The translations under genes and the position numbers were made by a program. A stretch of 45,244 nucleotides of DNA, taken from the NCBI GenBank assembly GCA_031269345.1, contig JAISZH010000101.1:1-45244 (forward strand), in the 5' to 3' direction. The notes under the pieces were generated by a model. The model searched no databases. It saw only the letters and a program-made list of their open reading frames with translations, and was not told the origin of the DNA. The stretch comes from Desulfovibrio sp. Its GTDB lineage: Bacteria > Desulfobacterota > Desulfovibrionia > Desulfovibrionales > Desulfovibrionaceae. Below, piece by piece: positions 17,600 to 28,096 of this stretch; the stretch's first letter is position 1; each line of letters starts with the position of its first letter.

Positions 17600-20282
17600 T
17601 GATTAAAAGTAGCGCCCGCATCGGCGTTAGACTGTCTGTATCAAGATCTTTGAGAATTGTAAAAAGAGGATGAGGGATTTTCTTCTCCACCCCTGGTTCA
17701 GGGAGGGACTGCGGAGCGTCCCGGTTTTCCAGACTCGGCAGGAGCAGGCGCACCGCATCGGCCGTGGTTTCTACCGATCGGGATTTTGTCATTTCAAGGG
17801 TTTTCAGAATATTTTTTGCCCGTTGCACAACGGAGGCAGGCACTCCCGCGAGCCGCGCCACTTCAATCCCGTAGCTGCGATCAGCCGGACCGGGCACGAG
17901 ACGGCGCATAAAAATAATGTCTCCTCCGTGTTCCTGTACGGCGACGTTCATGTTGTGCACCCCTGGGAGGCTCTTTTCCAGAGCGGTCAGCTCATGGTAA
18001 TGGGTGGCGAAAAGCGTGCGGATCGGTCCTTCCTTGCGCCCCGCCAGATCCTCGACAACGGCCCAGGCCAAAGACAAACCGTCAAAAGTGCTGGTTCCCC
18101 GGCCTATTTCATCCAGGATCACCAGACTCCGGGCCGTCGCCTGACGCAAAATCCTGGCTGTCTCCGTCATTTCCACCATAAAGGTGCTATGGCCCTTGGC
18201 GAGATTGTCCGAGGCCCCTACGCGGGAAAATATACGGTCGGTTATCCCCAAACGCGCCTGCCCGGCCGGTATGAAGGAGCCGATTTGGGCCATGAGGGCC
18301 ATTATGGCTGTCTGGCGCAGGACAGTTGATTTTCCGGACATATTTGGGCCGGTGATTATCAGTATGCACCTTTGCCGATCCATATGCAGATCATTGGGCA
18401 CAAAGCCGGAGACGGCAGCTTCGACGACCGGATGCCTGCCCTGGCGGATAGTTATGTCCCTTCCGCCGTGTAAGGCGGGACGACGCCAGTCCCGTTTGCG
18501 CGCCCCTTCAGCCAGACCTTGCCAGAAATCCAGAGCGGCTATGCTTTCAGCCATGAACAGAATGCGGGAACGGGCTTCCGCCACCTGTCCGCAAAGATCA
18601 CGGAAAAGCTGATATTCCAGCTTGTTGACCTGGTCCGAGGCACCGGCCATTTTGTCTTCCAGAGCTTTGAGTTCCGCCGTGACGTAACGTTCGGCGTTGG
18701 CTACCGTCTGGCGGCGGATGAAGTGATCTGGGACATCGGCGGCGAAAGATTTGTTCAGTTCAAAATAATACCCGAAAACCCTGTTGTATCCCAGTCGGAG
18801 CTTGGGCAGACCGTTCGCTGCCTGTTCATTTTCGAGAAGTTTTTTAAGACGTTGTTCGCTATTGTTCAAAATGTCCAGCAGCTCGTCCAGTTCAGAGTTA
18901 AAGCCGGATCGGAAAATCCCTCCCTCGCTCACTGTGAGCGGTGGGGGGTCGGAAAGCGCTTGCCGGAGCAATCCGGCGACGTCGGCGAGGTCGTCCCAGC
19001 GCGCGCTGATTTCAGTGAGTTTCAGCGGGACATTGTCCGTGTCCGGGGCTGTGGTTTCTGGGTTCGCCTTTTCCAAAGCTTGGCGCACCGTTGCGATATT
19101 GGCCATGCTTCGGCCGAGGGCCGCCAGATCTCTCGGTGTCGCCCGTCCCAAGGTAACACGCGTGGTCAGGCGCTCCAGATCGTGGACAAAATTGAGGGCT
19201 TCGCGCAAAGCGGCGCGGATATAGTTGCGTTCAAAAAAAAATTGAACCGCATCCGCGCTTTGGGCGATACGCCTCTCGTCCAGCCAGGGGTGGCGCAGAC
19301 GTTCTTCCAGAAGCCGTCCGCCCATGGGGGTTATGCTCTCATCAAGAACATGCACAAGCGTTCCCGGGCCTTTTTTACCTTCAATTGTCCTGAATATTTC
19401 CAGATTTCTTTCCGTTACCTCGTCGATAATCAGATGTTGCCCCGGATTCAGCAGTTTGAAGGGCTTTAAATGTTCAATTCCCTGTTTCTGGGTGCGCATG
19501 AGATACGAAAGCAGGGCTCCGCAGGCCCGGACGAGTTCGTCTTTCTCCTCAAGACCTATCACGGACAGGGCAGGGATTTTTTGGGCTTCGAAAACATGAG
19601 TTTGCGCGCTTCTCAAGTCGAAATAGGCACGTAGGGGGACGCGCACCGGAGCAATCTCCGGCGGAAGCTCCGACAGAGGAATGCCGCATTCCGCATCGGA
19701 TATCGCCGGCAGCAGGAGTTCTCTGGGTTGCATCTTCTGCACCCACTGCATAAGTTCCGTTTTACGTTTACTGTAGAGTCCTGACCATTCGCCCGTGGAA
19801 TAATCAAGCCAGGCAAAACCGCCTCTGGCCTGGGACGGATTCCAGTAGACCGCTCCCAGGTAGTTGTGCGCCTTTGCGCTCAAGCTTTCCTCATCAATAA
19901 TAGTCCCAGGCGTTAATATCCTCAGGATATCGCGCTTGACCAGTCCCTTGGCATTTTTGGGTTCTTCCGTCTGCTCGCAGACGGCGACATTAAATCCTTG
20001 TTCGATGAGCTGTCTGGCGTAAGACAAGTAAGCGTGATGCGGCACTCCACACATGGGTACGGGGTATTCGGCCTGCGGATTCCTGCTGGTCAGGGTAATC
20101 TGCAGGGCCTTTGAAGCTACGAGCGCGTCATCAAAAAAAAGTTCGTAAAAGTCGCCCATGCGGTAGAAGAGTAGGGCGTTTTCGCACTGACTCTTTATTT
20201 CAAGATACTGGACAAACATGGGCGTCAGCTTTTCAGCCGGCACAACGGGCGCGGGATGAAGAGGTGGGGCGGAGGAGGTCAT
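17556..20282 (-). CDS. mutS: DNA mismatch repair protein MutS
   Basis: TPMFVQYLEIKSQCENALLFYRMGDFYELFFDDA; Walker A ITGPNMSGKSTVLRQ; ILDEIGRGTSTFDGLSLAWAVVE. Confidence 0.97.
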   Translation of the reverse strand: MTSSAPPLHPAPVVPAEKLTPMFVQYLEIKSQCENALLFYRMGDFYELFFDDALVASKALQITLTSRNPQAEYPVPMCGVPHHAYLSYARQLIEQGFNVAVCEQTEEPKNAKGLVKRDILRILTPGTIIDEESLSAKAHNYLGAVYWNPSQARGGFAWLDYSTGEWSGLYSKRKTELMQWVQKMQPRELLLPAISDAECGIPLSELPPEIAPVRVPLRAYFDLRSAQTHVFEAQKIPALSVIGLEEKDELVRACGALLSYLMRTQKQGIEHLKPFKLLNPGQHLIIDEVTERNLEIFRTIEGKKGPGTLVHVLDESITPMGGRLLEERLRHPWLDERRIAQSADAVQFFFERNYIRAALREALNFVHDLERLTTRVTLGRATPRDLAALGRSMANIATVRQALEKANPETTAPDTDNVPLKLTEISARWDDLADVAGLLRQALSDPPPLTVSEGGIFRSGFNSELDELLDILNNSEQRLKKLLENEQAANGLPKLRLGYNRVFGYYFELNKSFAADVPDHFIRRQTVANAERYVTAELKALEDKMAGASDQVNKLEYQLFRDLCGQVAEARSRILFMAESIAALDFWQGLAEGARKRDWRRPALHGGRDITIRQGRHPVVEAAVSGFVPNDLHMDRQRCILIITGPNMSGKSTVLRQTAIMALMAQIGSFIPAGQARLGITDRIFSRVGASDNLAKGHSTFMVEMTETARILRQATARSLVILDEIGRGTSTFDGLSLAWAVVEDLAGRKEGPIRTLFATHYHELTALEKSLPGVHNMNVAVQEHGGDIIFMRRLVPGPADRSYGIEVARLAGVPASVVQRAKNILKTLEMTKSRSVETTADAVRLLLPSLENRDAPQSLPEPGVEKKIPHPLFTILKDLDTDSLTPMRALLLINEWKKLWGASDERQ

Positions 20283-20434
20283 AGCTTGGAATATGCCTGC
20301 CTGGTAAAGCCGGTCAAGGCCGTGCGCTTGGAAGACCTTTAGGCCGTACCGGGGCGGGCCGGGGATTTTTATCCTGTACGGATATTTTCACTTTTACGGG
20401 TACGTATATTACTGATTTCTGCATAAATCAGTAA

Positions 20435-21066
<632 letters not shown>

Positions 21067-21101
21067 AGGAAGTCTCCCTGTTTGTCGTTACGGCAAAGCC
21101 A

Positions 21102-21578
21102 TTAGTTGAAGTAGGTTTTTAAACTGTTATAAGTCGCCCGCAGATGTTCCGGGATCACGCGCACCTCATCCAAAACCGCCATAAACGAAGAATCACCGTT
21201 CCAGCGCGGCACCAGATGAAAGTGCATGTGTTCGCGTATGCCTGCCCCGGCCGCTTCGCCCAAGTTCAGTCCGATGTTCAGCCCCTGGGGTGAAAAATGT
21301 TTTTGCAGGATTGCCGTGCAACTCCGTAAAAGGTCCATCATTTCCGATGCCTCCTCCGGGGAAAGCAGCGTGATGTCCATTACATGGCGGTTGGGCGCAA
21401 TCATAATGTGCCCGTTATTATACGGATATTTGTTGATAATGACGAAATTCCATTTTCCCCGGTACAGCACAAGACGCTCGTCGTCCTCATCTCTACGCTC
21501 CGGCAGGCAAAGAACACAGGAATCCGCTTTGGGACCCAGTATGTAGTCTATACGCCAAGGGCACCAGAGATGTTTCAT
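21102..21578 (-). CDS. HIT family protein
   Basis: GHIMIAPNRHVMDI...REHMHFHLVPRWNGDSSF (HxHxH histidine triad-like). Confidence 0.88.
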   Translation of the reverse strand: MKHLWCPWRIDYILGPKADSCVLCLPERRDEDDERLVLYRGKWNFVIINKYPYNNGHIMIAPNRHVMDITLLSPEEASEMMDLLRSCTAILQKHFSPQGLNIGLNLGEAAGAGIREHMHFHLVPRWNGDSSFMAVLDEVRVIPEHLRATYNSLKTYFN

Positions 21579-21702
21579 GCTTTGTCCGCTCTAGCAGATA
21601 CCCCGTCGCACAAAGAAAATTGTACGCCGCATGGCGGCACTGGTCAGCCGGAAAGCGCACTTTCCGGCCTGATCCGATCCGCGCGTTGAAAAATTCTTTA
21701 CT

Positions 21703-21780
21703 GATACCCGCATTGAAAAGTAAACTCTTCCCTGCGGAGGATCGTCTGCCAAAAACGCGGTTTTCGGCTGACTTGCGCCG
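21703..21780 (-). repeat. Intergenic modular hairpin repeat (family A), copy A2
   Basis: gatacccgcattgaaaagtaaactcttccctgcggaggatcgtctgccaaaaacgcggttttcggctgacttgcgccg. Confidence 0.85.
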
Positions 21781-22032
21781 TGAAGCGGCATGCGGCGGCA
21801 TACGCGCGCAACGGGCCGGATTCCGGCGCATACATATTTCCTGTTTATACCCAGGCGCGGTTTTGAGCAAGCCCTCCGTTTTCGACAATTTCCCTTGCCT
21901 TTACATTTATATCTCTACATCGTAATTTTTGGCAGCACGCCGGAGGGAAGGTCAGCAAACCGCAGAAGTTCCGGCGCGCCCGAAGTGCGGGGCGCGCCGA
22001 TTTCCCTAGAAACCTGTTGCAGAGAGGGCGCG

Positions 22033-22596
22033 ATGCAGACACGGGGAACGACCATATTGGCAATACGTTATAATGATGAGGTCGCCATGGCTGGAGACGG
22101 ACAGGTGACCTTCGGTCAGAACGTGGTCATGAAGCGCGGGGCCAAAAAAGTGCGACGTCTGTGCAAGGGTACGATCCTGTCCGGATTTGCGGGCTCCACG
22201 GCCGACGCTTTCACCCTTTTCGAGCGCTTCGAAACGAAACTTGAGGAGTATAACGGCAGTCTTCTGCGCGCCGCAGTAGAACTTGCGAAAGACTGGCGCA
22301 AGGACAGATACCTGCGTCGTCTTGAGGCCATGTTGCTTATAGCGGACGCCGCAAACATCCTCATACTCTCGGGTACAGGGGACGTCATAGAACCGGACGA
22401 CGGCATAGCCGCCATCGGCAGTGGAGGACCTTACGCTTTGGCCGCTGCCCGCGCCCTGGCGCGTCATGCCGGAAACTCCTCTCTGAGCGCGGAATTTATA
22501 GCAAGAGCGGCTATGGGCATTGCCGGGGAGATCTGCGTATATACTAACAGCGAACTTACCGTGGAAACTCTGCCCGAGAAGAGTAATCAGGAATAG
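22033..22596 (+). CDS. hslV: ATP-dependent protease peptidase subunit HslV
   Basis: [43 protein letters not shown]...[14 protein letters not shown]. Confidence 0.95.
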   Translation: MQTRGTTILAIRYNDEVAMAGDGQVTFGQNVVMKRGAKKVRRLCKGTILSGFAGSTADAFTLFERFETKLEEYNGSLLRAAVELAKDWRKDRYLRRLEAMLLIADAANILILSGTGDVIEPDDGIAAIGSGGPYALAAARALARHAGNSSLSAEFIARAAMGIAGEICVYTNSELTVETLPEKSNQE

Positions 22597-22599
22597 AGC

Positions 22600-23475
22600 G
22601 TGGATTCGGTTAATCTCAAGGGCGGTTGCAAGATAAATCTTTTTCTGCGCGTTGGCAGGCGTCTGGAATCCGGCTATCACGAATTACGCAGCCTTATGCT
22701 GCCGCTTGCCGAACCGCATGACCGCATTGTGGTCATGCCCCTCCGGAAGTCCCTCACATCCGGCCTTGCCGTGCGGTTTTTCGCTTTGGATGAAGCAGCG
22801 GAGATCAAGGGCATAGATCCGGAAAACAACACCCTGAGCAAAACCTACCGCTGGTTTGAACGCAGAACGGGTTTTGCTCCGCCCCTGTCTCTTGAGGTGT
22901 ATAAAGGTATACCGCATGGGGCGGGTCTTGGAGGCGGAAGCTCGGATGCGGCGCTTTTTTTGTCCTTTCTTTGCGATCTCGCGCGCAGATTTGACCGCCT
23001 CCACGATGATGCGGATTTTCTGCGCGACAGCGTCGAGATCGGGGCGGACGTGCCCTTTTTCCTGTTCCGGGCGCCCGCCCTGGTTTCGGGTATGGGCGAA
23101 GTGCTGACCGCCTGCTCCAATCCTTGCTCCGGATTGTCGTTGCTTCTGGTTTGTCCGGGCATCGGCATATCTACCGCCTGGGCCTTCCGGGAGTTGGATA
23201 TGAAAAGAGGAGAGCGGGTCACGGCGCTTCCGGACAGCCGGGATCCTGTTGCGTTGATGCGGTTCGGCAATGATTTTGAGGATCTGGTCTTTGAGCGCCA
23301 TCCGGAAACAGAAGCCGTTCGGAATCTGCTTCTGGCATATGGGGCGGGGACGGCGCGCCTCACCGGTACAGGCTCGGCTTTGTTCGGCCTTTTTTACGAC
23401 GCGGACGCGGCGCAAAAGGGGGCGGAAGAGCTTGCCAGACGCGGGTATAGCGTGTATAGGCAAAAACTGCTCTGA
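22600..23475 (+). CDS. ispE: 4-diphosphocytidyl-2-C-methyl-D-erythritol kinase
   Basis: KINLFLRVGRRLESGYHELRSLM; GHMP motif KGIPHGAGLGGGSSDAA; LTGTGSALFGLF. Confidence 0.93.
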   Translation: MDSVNLKGGCKINLFLRVGRRLESGYHELRSLMLPLAEPHDRIVVMPLRKSLTSGLAVRFFALDEAAEIKGIDPENNTLSKTYRWFERRTGFAPPLSLEVYKGIPHGAGLGGGSSDAALFLSFLCDLARRFDRLHDDADFLRDSVEIGADVPFFLFRAPALVSGMGEVLTACSNPCSGLSLLLVCPGIGISTAWAFRELDMKRGERVTALPDSRDPVALMRFGNDFEDLVFERHPETEAVRNLLLAYGAGTARLTGTGSALFGLFYDADAAQKGAEELARRGYSVYRQKLL

Positions 23476-23491
23476 GTATGGCGTATTTATT

Positions 23492-23578
23492 GATACCCGC
23501 ATTGAAAAGTGAACTTTTTCCTGCGGAGGATCGTCAGCCGAAAACGCGGTTTTCGGCTGACTTGCGCCGCTTCGCGGC
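23492..23578 (-). repeat. Intergenic modular hairpin repeat (family A), copy A3
   Basis: gatacccgcattgaaaagtgaactttttcctgcggaggatcgtcagccgaaaacgcggttttcggctgacttgcgccgcttcgcggc. Confidence 0.85.
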
Positions 23579-23646
23579 GACAGCGGCCGCCAAGCCGCTT
23601 GCAGATTTTCATGCGGAAATTTGTACATATGAAATGGAATAAAAGA

Positions 23647-23721
23647 AGGGGTGTAGCCAAGCGGCAAGGCAACGGGTTTTGGTCCCGTCATGCGAGGGTT
23701 CGAATCCTTCCACCCCTGCCA
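23647..23721 (+). tRNA. tRNA-Gln (anticodon TTG), CCA encoded
   Basis: AGGGGTG...CACCCCT acceptor stem, anticodon arm acggg-ttTTGgt-cccgt, T arm ...gGTTCGAATCC, G-CCA end. Confidence 0.95.
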
Positions 23722-23756
23722 TAAACAGCTTTACGGCGTTTGCCGAAATTTATATC

Positions 23757-23863
23757 CGGCAATGGAATTACGCGACTGGATGTCGCGCCGAGACAGGAAG
23801 TAATTCAGTCCTCCGGAGCAATTTCAAAGTGAAATTGCTCCGGAGGTTTCGGCAATGGAATTA
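23757..23863. repeat. 14-bp direct repeats (cggcaatggaatta) flanking a ~79-bp hairpin-containing segment
   Basis: Copies at 23757-23770 and 23850-23863; central palindrome ctccggagcaatttcaaagtgaaattgctccggag. Confidence 0.8.
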
Positions 23864-24790
23864 TAGGGCGCGCATCCACTCTTTACGCAGGGAAACTCTG
23901 CCGTCCAAAGCAGCGGCTATGCGTTGCAGGGTTTTTTCCCTGTCCTCCGGCAAGTGAGCCTTGACGGTCAGATAATTGCTGGCGTGGTTGGCCATGAACC
24001 AGCCGTCGCTGAGGGTGGTGTTTGCAAACATCAGACCGAGTTCCTGAACAAAATCCAATCCTTCAGGTAGAACCAGCTCTCCGCTTCGTACCCGTTCATA
24101 GATCGGAGCGTCTTCCGAAAGCATAAGGGAGAGAGCTCCCACGTATTCAGGGTCTACGGCGCTTAGCACCCGTCCGGTCTCAACGGCGTGTTCCCGGCTT
24201 TTCTCCGTCCCGGCGAGACCGAGGATCACTGTCACTGACAAGGCGAACCCGGCTTTTTTCAGCCTCAGCGCCTGCTCGACAAGCTTTTCCGGGGTAGCAC
24301 CTTTTTTTATGTCTTTAAGCACCTGCGGATGTCCGCTCTCTATCCCGTAATAGATCAGTGACAGGCCCATTTCGCGCAGGCGCCGCAGATCCTCGTCGCT
24401 CTTCAGGGCCACGCCTTTGGCGTTGCCGTAAGTGGAAACGCGTTCCACCCATGGCAGACGATTGGATATGTTGGAAAGCAGCCATTCCCAATGGCGCATC
24501 GGCATTATCAAGGCGTCTCCGTCCATGACGAAAAGCCGTGTTTGTCCGCGGCAATATTTTTCCGCGAACTCCAGGTCTTTTTCCCAGATGCTCCTGTCCT
24601 TGATGGCAAAGCGCTTTTCTTTGAAGGCGCTGCAAAAAGTGCATTTATTGTGCGAACAGCCCAAGGTGGCCTGAAACAGGATATTGTAGGCCTCACTGGG
24701 AGGGCGAAAACAAAAGCCCTGATGGTCCAGACCTTCACTCTCAAAAAACATGCCGGACTCCTTCGAAATATATGCCGCGAAGCGGCGCAA
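23861..24790 (-). CDS. Radical SAM protein (probable start at internal MFFESEG)
   Basis: ATLGCSHNKCTFCSAFKEKRF (Cx4Cx2C cluster), DGDALIMPMRHWEWLLSNI, YYGIESGHPQVLKDIKKG. Confidence 0.85.
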   Translation of the reverse strand: MRRFAAYISKESGMFFESEGLDHQGFCFRPPSEAYNILFQATLGCSHNKCTFCSAFKEKRFAIKDRSIWEKDLEFAEKYCRGQTRLFVMDGDALIMPMRHWEWLLSNISNRLPWVERVSTYGNAKGVALKSDEDLRRLREMGLSLIYYGIESGHPQVLKDIKKGATPEKLVEQALRLKKAGFALSVTVILGLAGTEKSREHAVETGRVLSAVDPEYVGALSLMLSEDAPIYERVRSGELVLPEGLDFVQELGLMFANTTLSDGWFMANHASNYLTVKAHLPEDREKTLQRIAAALDGRVSLRKEWMRAL

Positions 24791-24860
24791 GTCAGCCGAA
24801 AACCGCGCTTTCAGCTGACTTGCGCCGCAGGGAAAAGTTTACTTTTCAATGTGGGTATCC
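24773..24860 (+). repeat. Intergenic modular hairpin repeat (family A), copy A4
   Basis: ccgcgaagcggcgcaagtcagccgaaaaccgcgctttcagctgacttgcgccgcagggaaaagtttacttttcaatgtgggtatcc. Confidence 0.85.
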
Positions 24861-25150
24861 ATAAGGCAACCTGACGGAAGACATAAAATAAGCACCAGAC
24901 GTCGTTTGTCCATAGGAGTGGAATAATACGCTTGGAATGTCAGCAAAAATTTGCTTGCCGGAAATTTCCCGTTCCCGGCTTGCCAAAAGGACAGCTTCGT
25001 GCCACAAGATGGCGCATCCAAAGATGAATCTGTTGTCCAACGTCGGCCGTTACCTCCGGGCCTATAAAACACACGCGCCCATACCTGCGGGTCTGCTTCA
25101 TGCTTTTTGCGCAAAGTCCTGAATTTGGCCGAAACAGCCAGGTGTGTCCG

Positions 25151-26185
25151 ATGCGTATAGGGGTGTGGAACACGGCATTTCTGGGCGACGCGGCGCTTAC
25201 CCTGCCTTTGTTGCAAAGCCTGCGCCTGCGACATCCGGATGCCTGTATTGACTATTATGTGCGCTCCGGTCTGGAGAGTCTGTTCGCCCCGCACCCTGCC
25301 ATAAACTCCGTCTACGGCTACGCCAAAAACACCGGAGAGGGCGGGACGATGAAAATTGCCGGGGAAATCAGATCCCGACGCTACGATCTGTGGATTTCCG
25401 CGCACTCAAGCGCGCGTAGCGGACTTATAGCCCTGTTGGGCAAAGCACCGACGCGCATCGGCTATGACCGGCCGTTTTTCAACCGGCTGCTATATTCCCA
25501 AGTTGTCAGACGCCGCTTCGGGGAAGTGGACGAAACCGACTGTCTGCTGGAATTGCTTCGTCCCCTTGGAGAAGGTCCCATGTCCTGCTGGCCTGAAATA
25601 CACACCGACGCCGGAGCCAGAGAAACAGCCCGGACCTTTTTTGCAGATGTTGACGTTCCAGTTCTGGGACTGCACCCCGGCTCAGTCTGGGCGACAAAAC
25701 GTTGGCCGGCGGACTTTTTTGCGGAAATCGGCAAAAGAGCGCTTAAAGAAGGCGCCTGTGTCCTGATTTTCGCCGGCAAAGGCGAGGAAGAACTGGCAGG
25801 ACGCGTGCAGGAGGCGATTTTACGCGGCGGTGGGGCGGTTACCGGGCATCTGGAAAAAAGATTGAAAAACTTTGCTGGTCAGCTTTCTCTTCCAGAACTA
25901 GCGGCTTTTTTCGCGCGACTGACTTGTTGCCTGACAAACGACGCCGGTCCCATGCACTTGGCCTGGACGCAAAAAGTGCCTCTTACGGCTGTTTTTGGTC
26001 CCACAGTGAGATCTTTCGGCTTTTTTCCGCGCGGGATGGCCTCCACGGTCATCGAGCTACCGCTGGACTGCCGTCCTTGCGGATTGCATGGGCACACCGT
26101 CTGCCCCTTGCGGCATCACAACTGCATGACGAAAATCAGCCCGGACATGGTCTGGTCGGATGTAAAAGTTAAACTTTTACATTAA
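25151..26185 (+). CDS. Glycosyltransferase family 9 (heptosyltransferase, WaaF-like)
   Basis: MRIGVWNTAFLGDAALTLPLLQSLRLRHPDACIDYYV; LGLHPGSVWATKRWPADFFAEI; CLTNDAGPMHLA. Confidence 0.88.
   Translation: MRIGVWNTAFLGDAALTLPLLQSLRLRHPDACIDYYVRSGLESLFAPHPAINSVYGYAKNTGEGGTMKIAGEIRSRRYDLWISAHSSARSGLIALLGKAPTRIGYDRPFFNRLLYSQVVRRRFGEVDETDCLLELLRPLGEGPMSCWPEIHTDAGARETARTFFADVDVPVLGLHPGSVWATKRWPADFFAEIGKRALKEGACVLIFAGKGEEELAGRVQEAILRGGGAVTGHLEKRLKNFAGQLSLPELAAFFARLTCCLTNDAGPMHLAWTQKVPLTAVFGPTVRSFGFFPRGMASTVIELPLDCRPCGLHGHTVCPLRHHNCMTKISPDMVWSDVKVKLLH
26162..26180. terminator. Palindrome at the end of the GT9 gene (possible terminator)
   Basis: GTAAAAGTTAAACTTTTAC perfect palindrome overlapping the last codons. 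Confidence 0.4.
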
Positions 26186-26302
26186 CTTTGCTATTCCGTA
26201 AAACGCGCTTCCGCCTCCGGCATTTGACAGCCGCAGATCTCCGGCATAAACACAGCGTCTGGGCGGTTTTCTGGCATCAGACAATTTCAGATCTGAGCGA
26301 GT

Positions 26303-28096
26303 ATGATTACAAATTCTCCCAACGTAATTTTATTCAAGCGTTGCTTGAAGTATTTTCTTCCCTATAAAATACGTATTATCGTGGGCTTGTGCTCCATGAG
26401 CCTCGCCGGTGTTTGCGATGCTGCCGCAGCTTGGCTGATCAAACCCGCTCTGGACGATATCTTCGTCAACAAGAGCGTCGGCGCCCTTTACCTCATCCCT
26501 CTGGCCTACCTGATTGTGGCCGGTTCCAAGGCGTTGCTGAAGTTTTCCCAGAATTACCTTATGGATTATTCGGGTATAAAAGTGCTGCAGACCTTGCGCG
26601 CCGAGCTTTACAACAAGATCGTCCTTCTTCCCCTGCGTTTTTACGAACGGGAGCCGGTCGGCGTGATCATGTCGCGCATACAGAACGATGTGGCCGCGAT
26701 ATCCTCCAGCATGCCGGCCGCCGTGCTGATCGTCCGCCAGATTATCACACTGTTCAGTCTGGCCTGTGTGGTTTTCTATCAGAATTTTTATCTGGCCCTG
26801 ATGGCTGTTGCCATTCTGCCGATAGCCTTTTTTCCCCTTGTGCATTTCAGCAGGCGCGTGCGCAAGCTGGCAGGCAAGGGCCAAGCCCAGACCGGGACTA
26901 TTTTTTCCCAGCTGCAGGAAATTCTGAGCGGCATACGGGTCGTCAAGTCCTATTGCATGGAGGAGCAGGAACGACAGCGCTTTGACGATGAGAACAAGCG
27001 CTTTTTTCGCATTTCATTAAAATCCACGTTGGCAGGAGAAGTGTCATCTTCCACGATGGAGGTGGTGGGAGGTGTGGGAGTAGCCATTGTCCTCTTCATC
27101 GGGGGAATGCAGGTCATTGACGGTATTTCGACCCCGGGGGTATTTTTTTCTTTTATCGCCGCCCTGATTATGATGTACGGTCCGGTAAAGCAGTTGAACG
27201 CCGCCAACGTCACCGTTCAGAGCGCTCTGGCCGGGGCGGAGCGGGTATTCGGCTTTCTGGACGATACGGAAAAAATCGCTGAAAGAGGCGGAGACAAGAA
27301 AGTGCGGATGCCCTTTGCCGAACTTAAGTGCGAAAACGTCTCCTTTTCCTATCCTGACGGGACGCTTGCTCTGGAAGACATATGTTTTACCGTGCGGGCC
27401 GGGGAGCGTTTCGCCCTGGTAGGGCCGTCCGGCGCCGGGAAAACCAGTCTGGTCAACTTGATTCCCCGCTTCTATGATTGCCGGACAGGGCGTATTCTGC
27501 TAAACGGCCTCCGCCTTGAGGAATATGATATGTCTTCGTTGCGTTCCATGATTTCCGTAGTTTCCCAAGACGCATTTCTTTTCAATCTTTCCGTGCGTGA
27601 CAACATACTGTATGGAACTGCCGGGGCGGATGAAAAAACCTGCATGGAGGCGGCCGCAGCCGCCTATGCCGACGAATTTATAAAAGAGATGCCCAACGGT
27701 TACGATACCATCGTCGGCGAGCGAGGGGTAAAGCTTTCAGGCGGGCAGAGGCAGAGGTTGACGATAGCCAGGGCCTTGGCCAAGAATGCGCCTCTGCTTA
27801 TTCTGGATGAAGCCACAAGCGCTTTGGATACCCAATCGGAGCGCATAGTGCAAAAAGCCTTGGACAACCTGATGCGTAACCGGACCAGCATAGTAATAGC
27901 CCATCGCCTGTCCACGATTATTGACGCGGACCGTATCCTTGTGCTTGATAAAGGGCGGATTACGGCTCAAGGCACACACAGCGAACTGGTTAAAACCTCA
28001 TCTCTATACTCGGCCCTCTACAAAAGACAGTTCCATACGACAGGACGCGGAGAGGGCGCTTGCACGGCCTGTTCTGAACCGGCGGAACGGGCATGA
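26303..28096 (+). CDS. msbA: Lipid A export ABC transporter permease/ATP-binding protein MsbA
   Basis: 6-TM domain plus Walker A GPSGAGKTSL, signature LSGGQRQRL, LLILDEATSALD; LPS gene context. Confidence 0.9.
   Translation: MITNSPNVILFKRCLKYFLPYKIRIIVGLCSMSLAGVCDAAAAWLIKPALDDIFVNKSVGALYLIPLAYLIVAGSKALLKFSQNYLMDYSGIKVLQTLRAELYNKIVLLPLRFYEREPVGVIMSRIQNDVAAISSSMPAAVLIVRQIITLFSLACVVFYQNFYLALMAVAILPIAFFPLVHFSRRVRKLAGKGQAQTGTIFSQLQEILSGIRVVKSYCMEEQERQRFDDENKRFFRISLKSTLAGEVSSSTMEVVGGVGVAIVLFIGGMQVIDGISTPGVFFSFIAALIMMYGPVKQLNAANVTVQSALAGAERVFGFLDDTEKIAERGGDKKVRMPFAELKCENVSFSYPDGTLALEDICFTVRAGERFALVGPSGAGKTSLVNLIPRFYDCRTGRILLNGLRLEEYDMSSLRSMISVVSQDAFLFNLSVRDNILYGTAGADEKTCMEAAAAAYADEFIKEMPNGYDTIVGERGVKLSGGQRQRLTIARALAKNAPLLILDEATSALDTQSERIVQKALDNLMRNRTSIVIAHRLSTIIDADRILVLDKGRITAQGTHSELVKTSSLYSALYKRQFHTTGRGEGACTACSEPAERA

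Noticed and set aside
24839-25405. 188-aa minus-strand ORF upstream of the GT9 gene
   Set aside because: It overlaps the GT9 coding region and repeat copy A4, with no recognisable domain; probably not coding.
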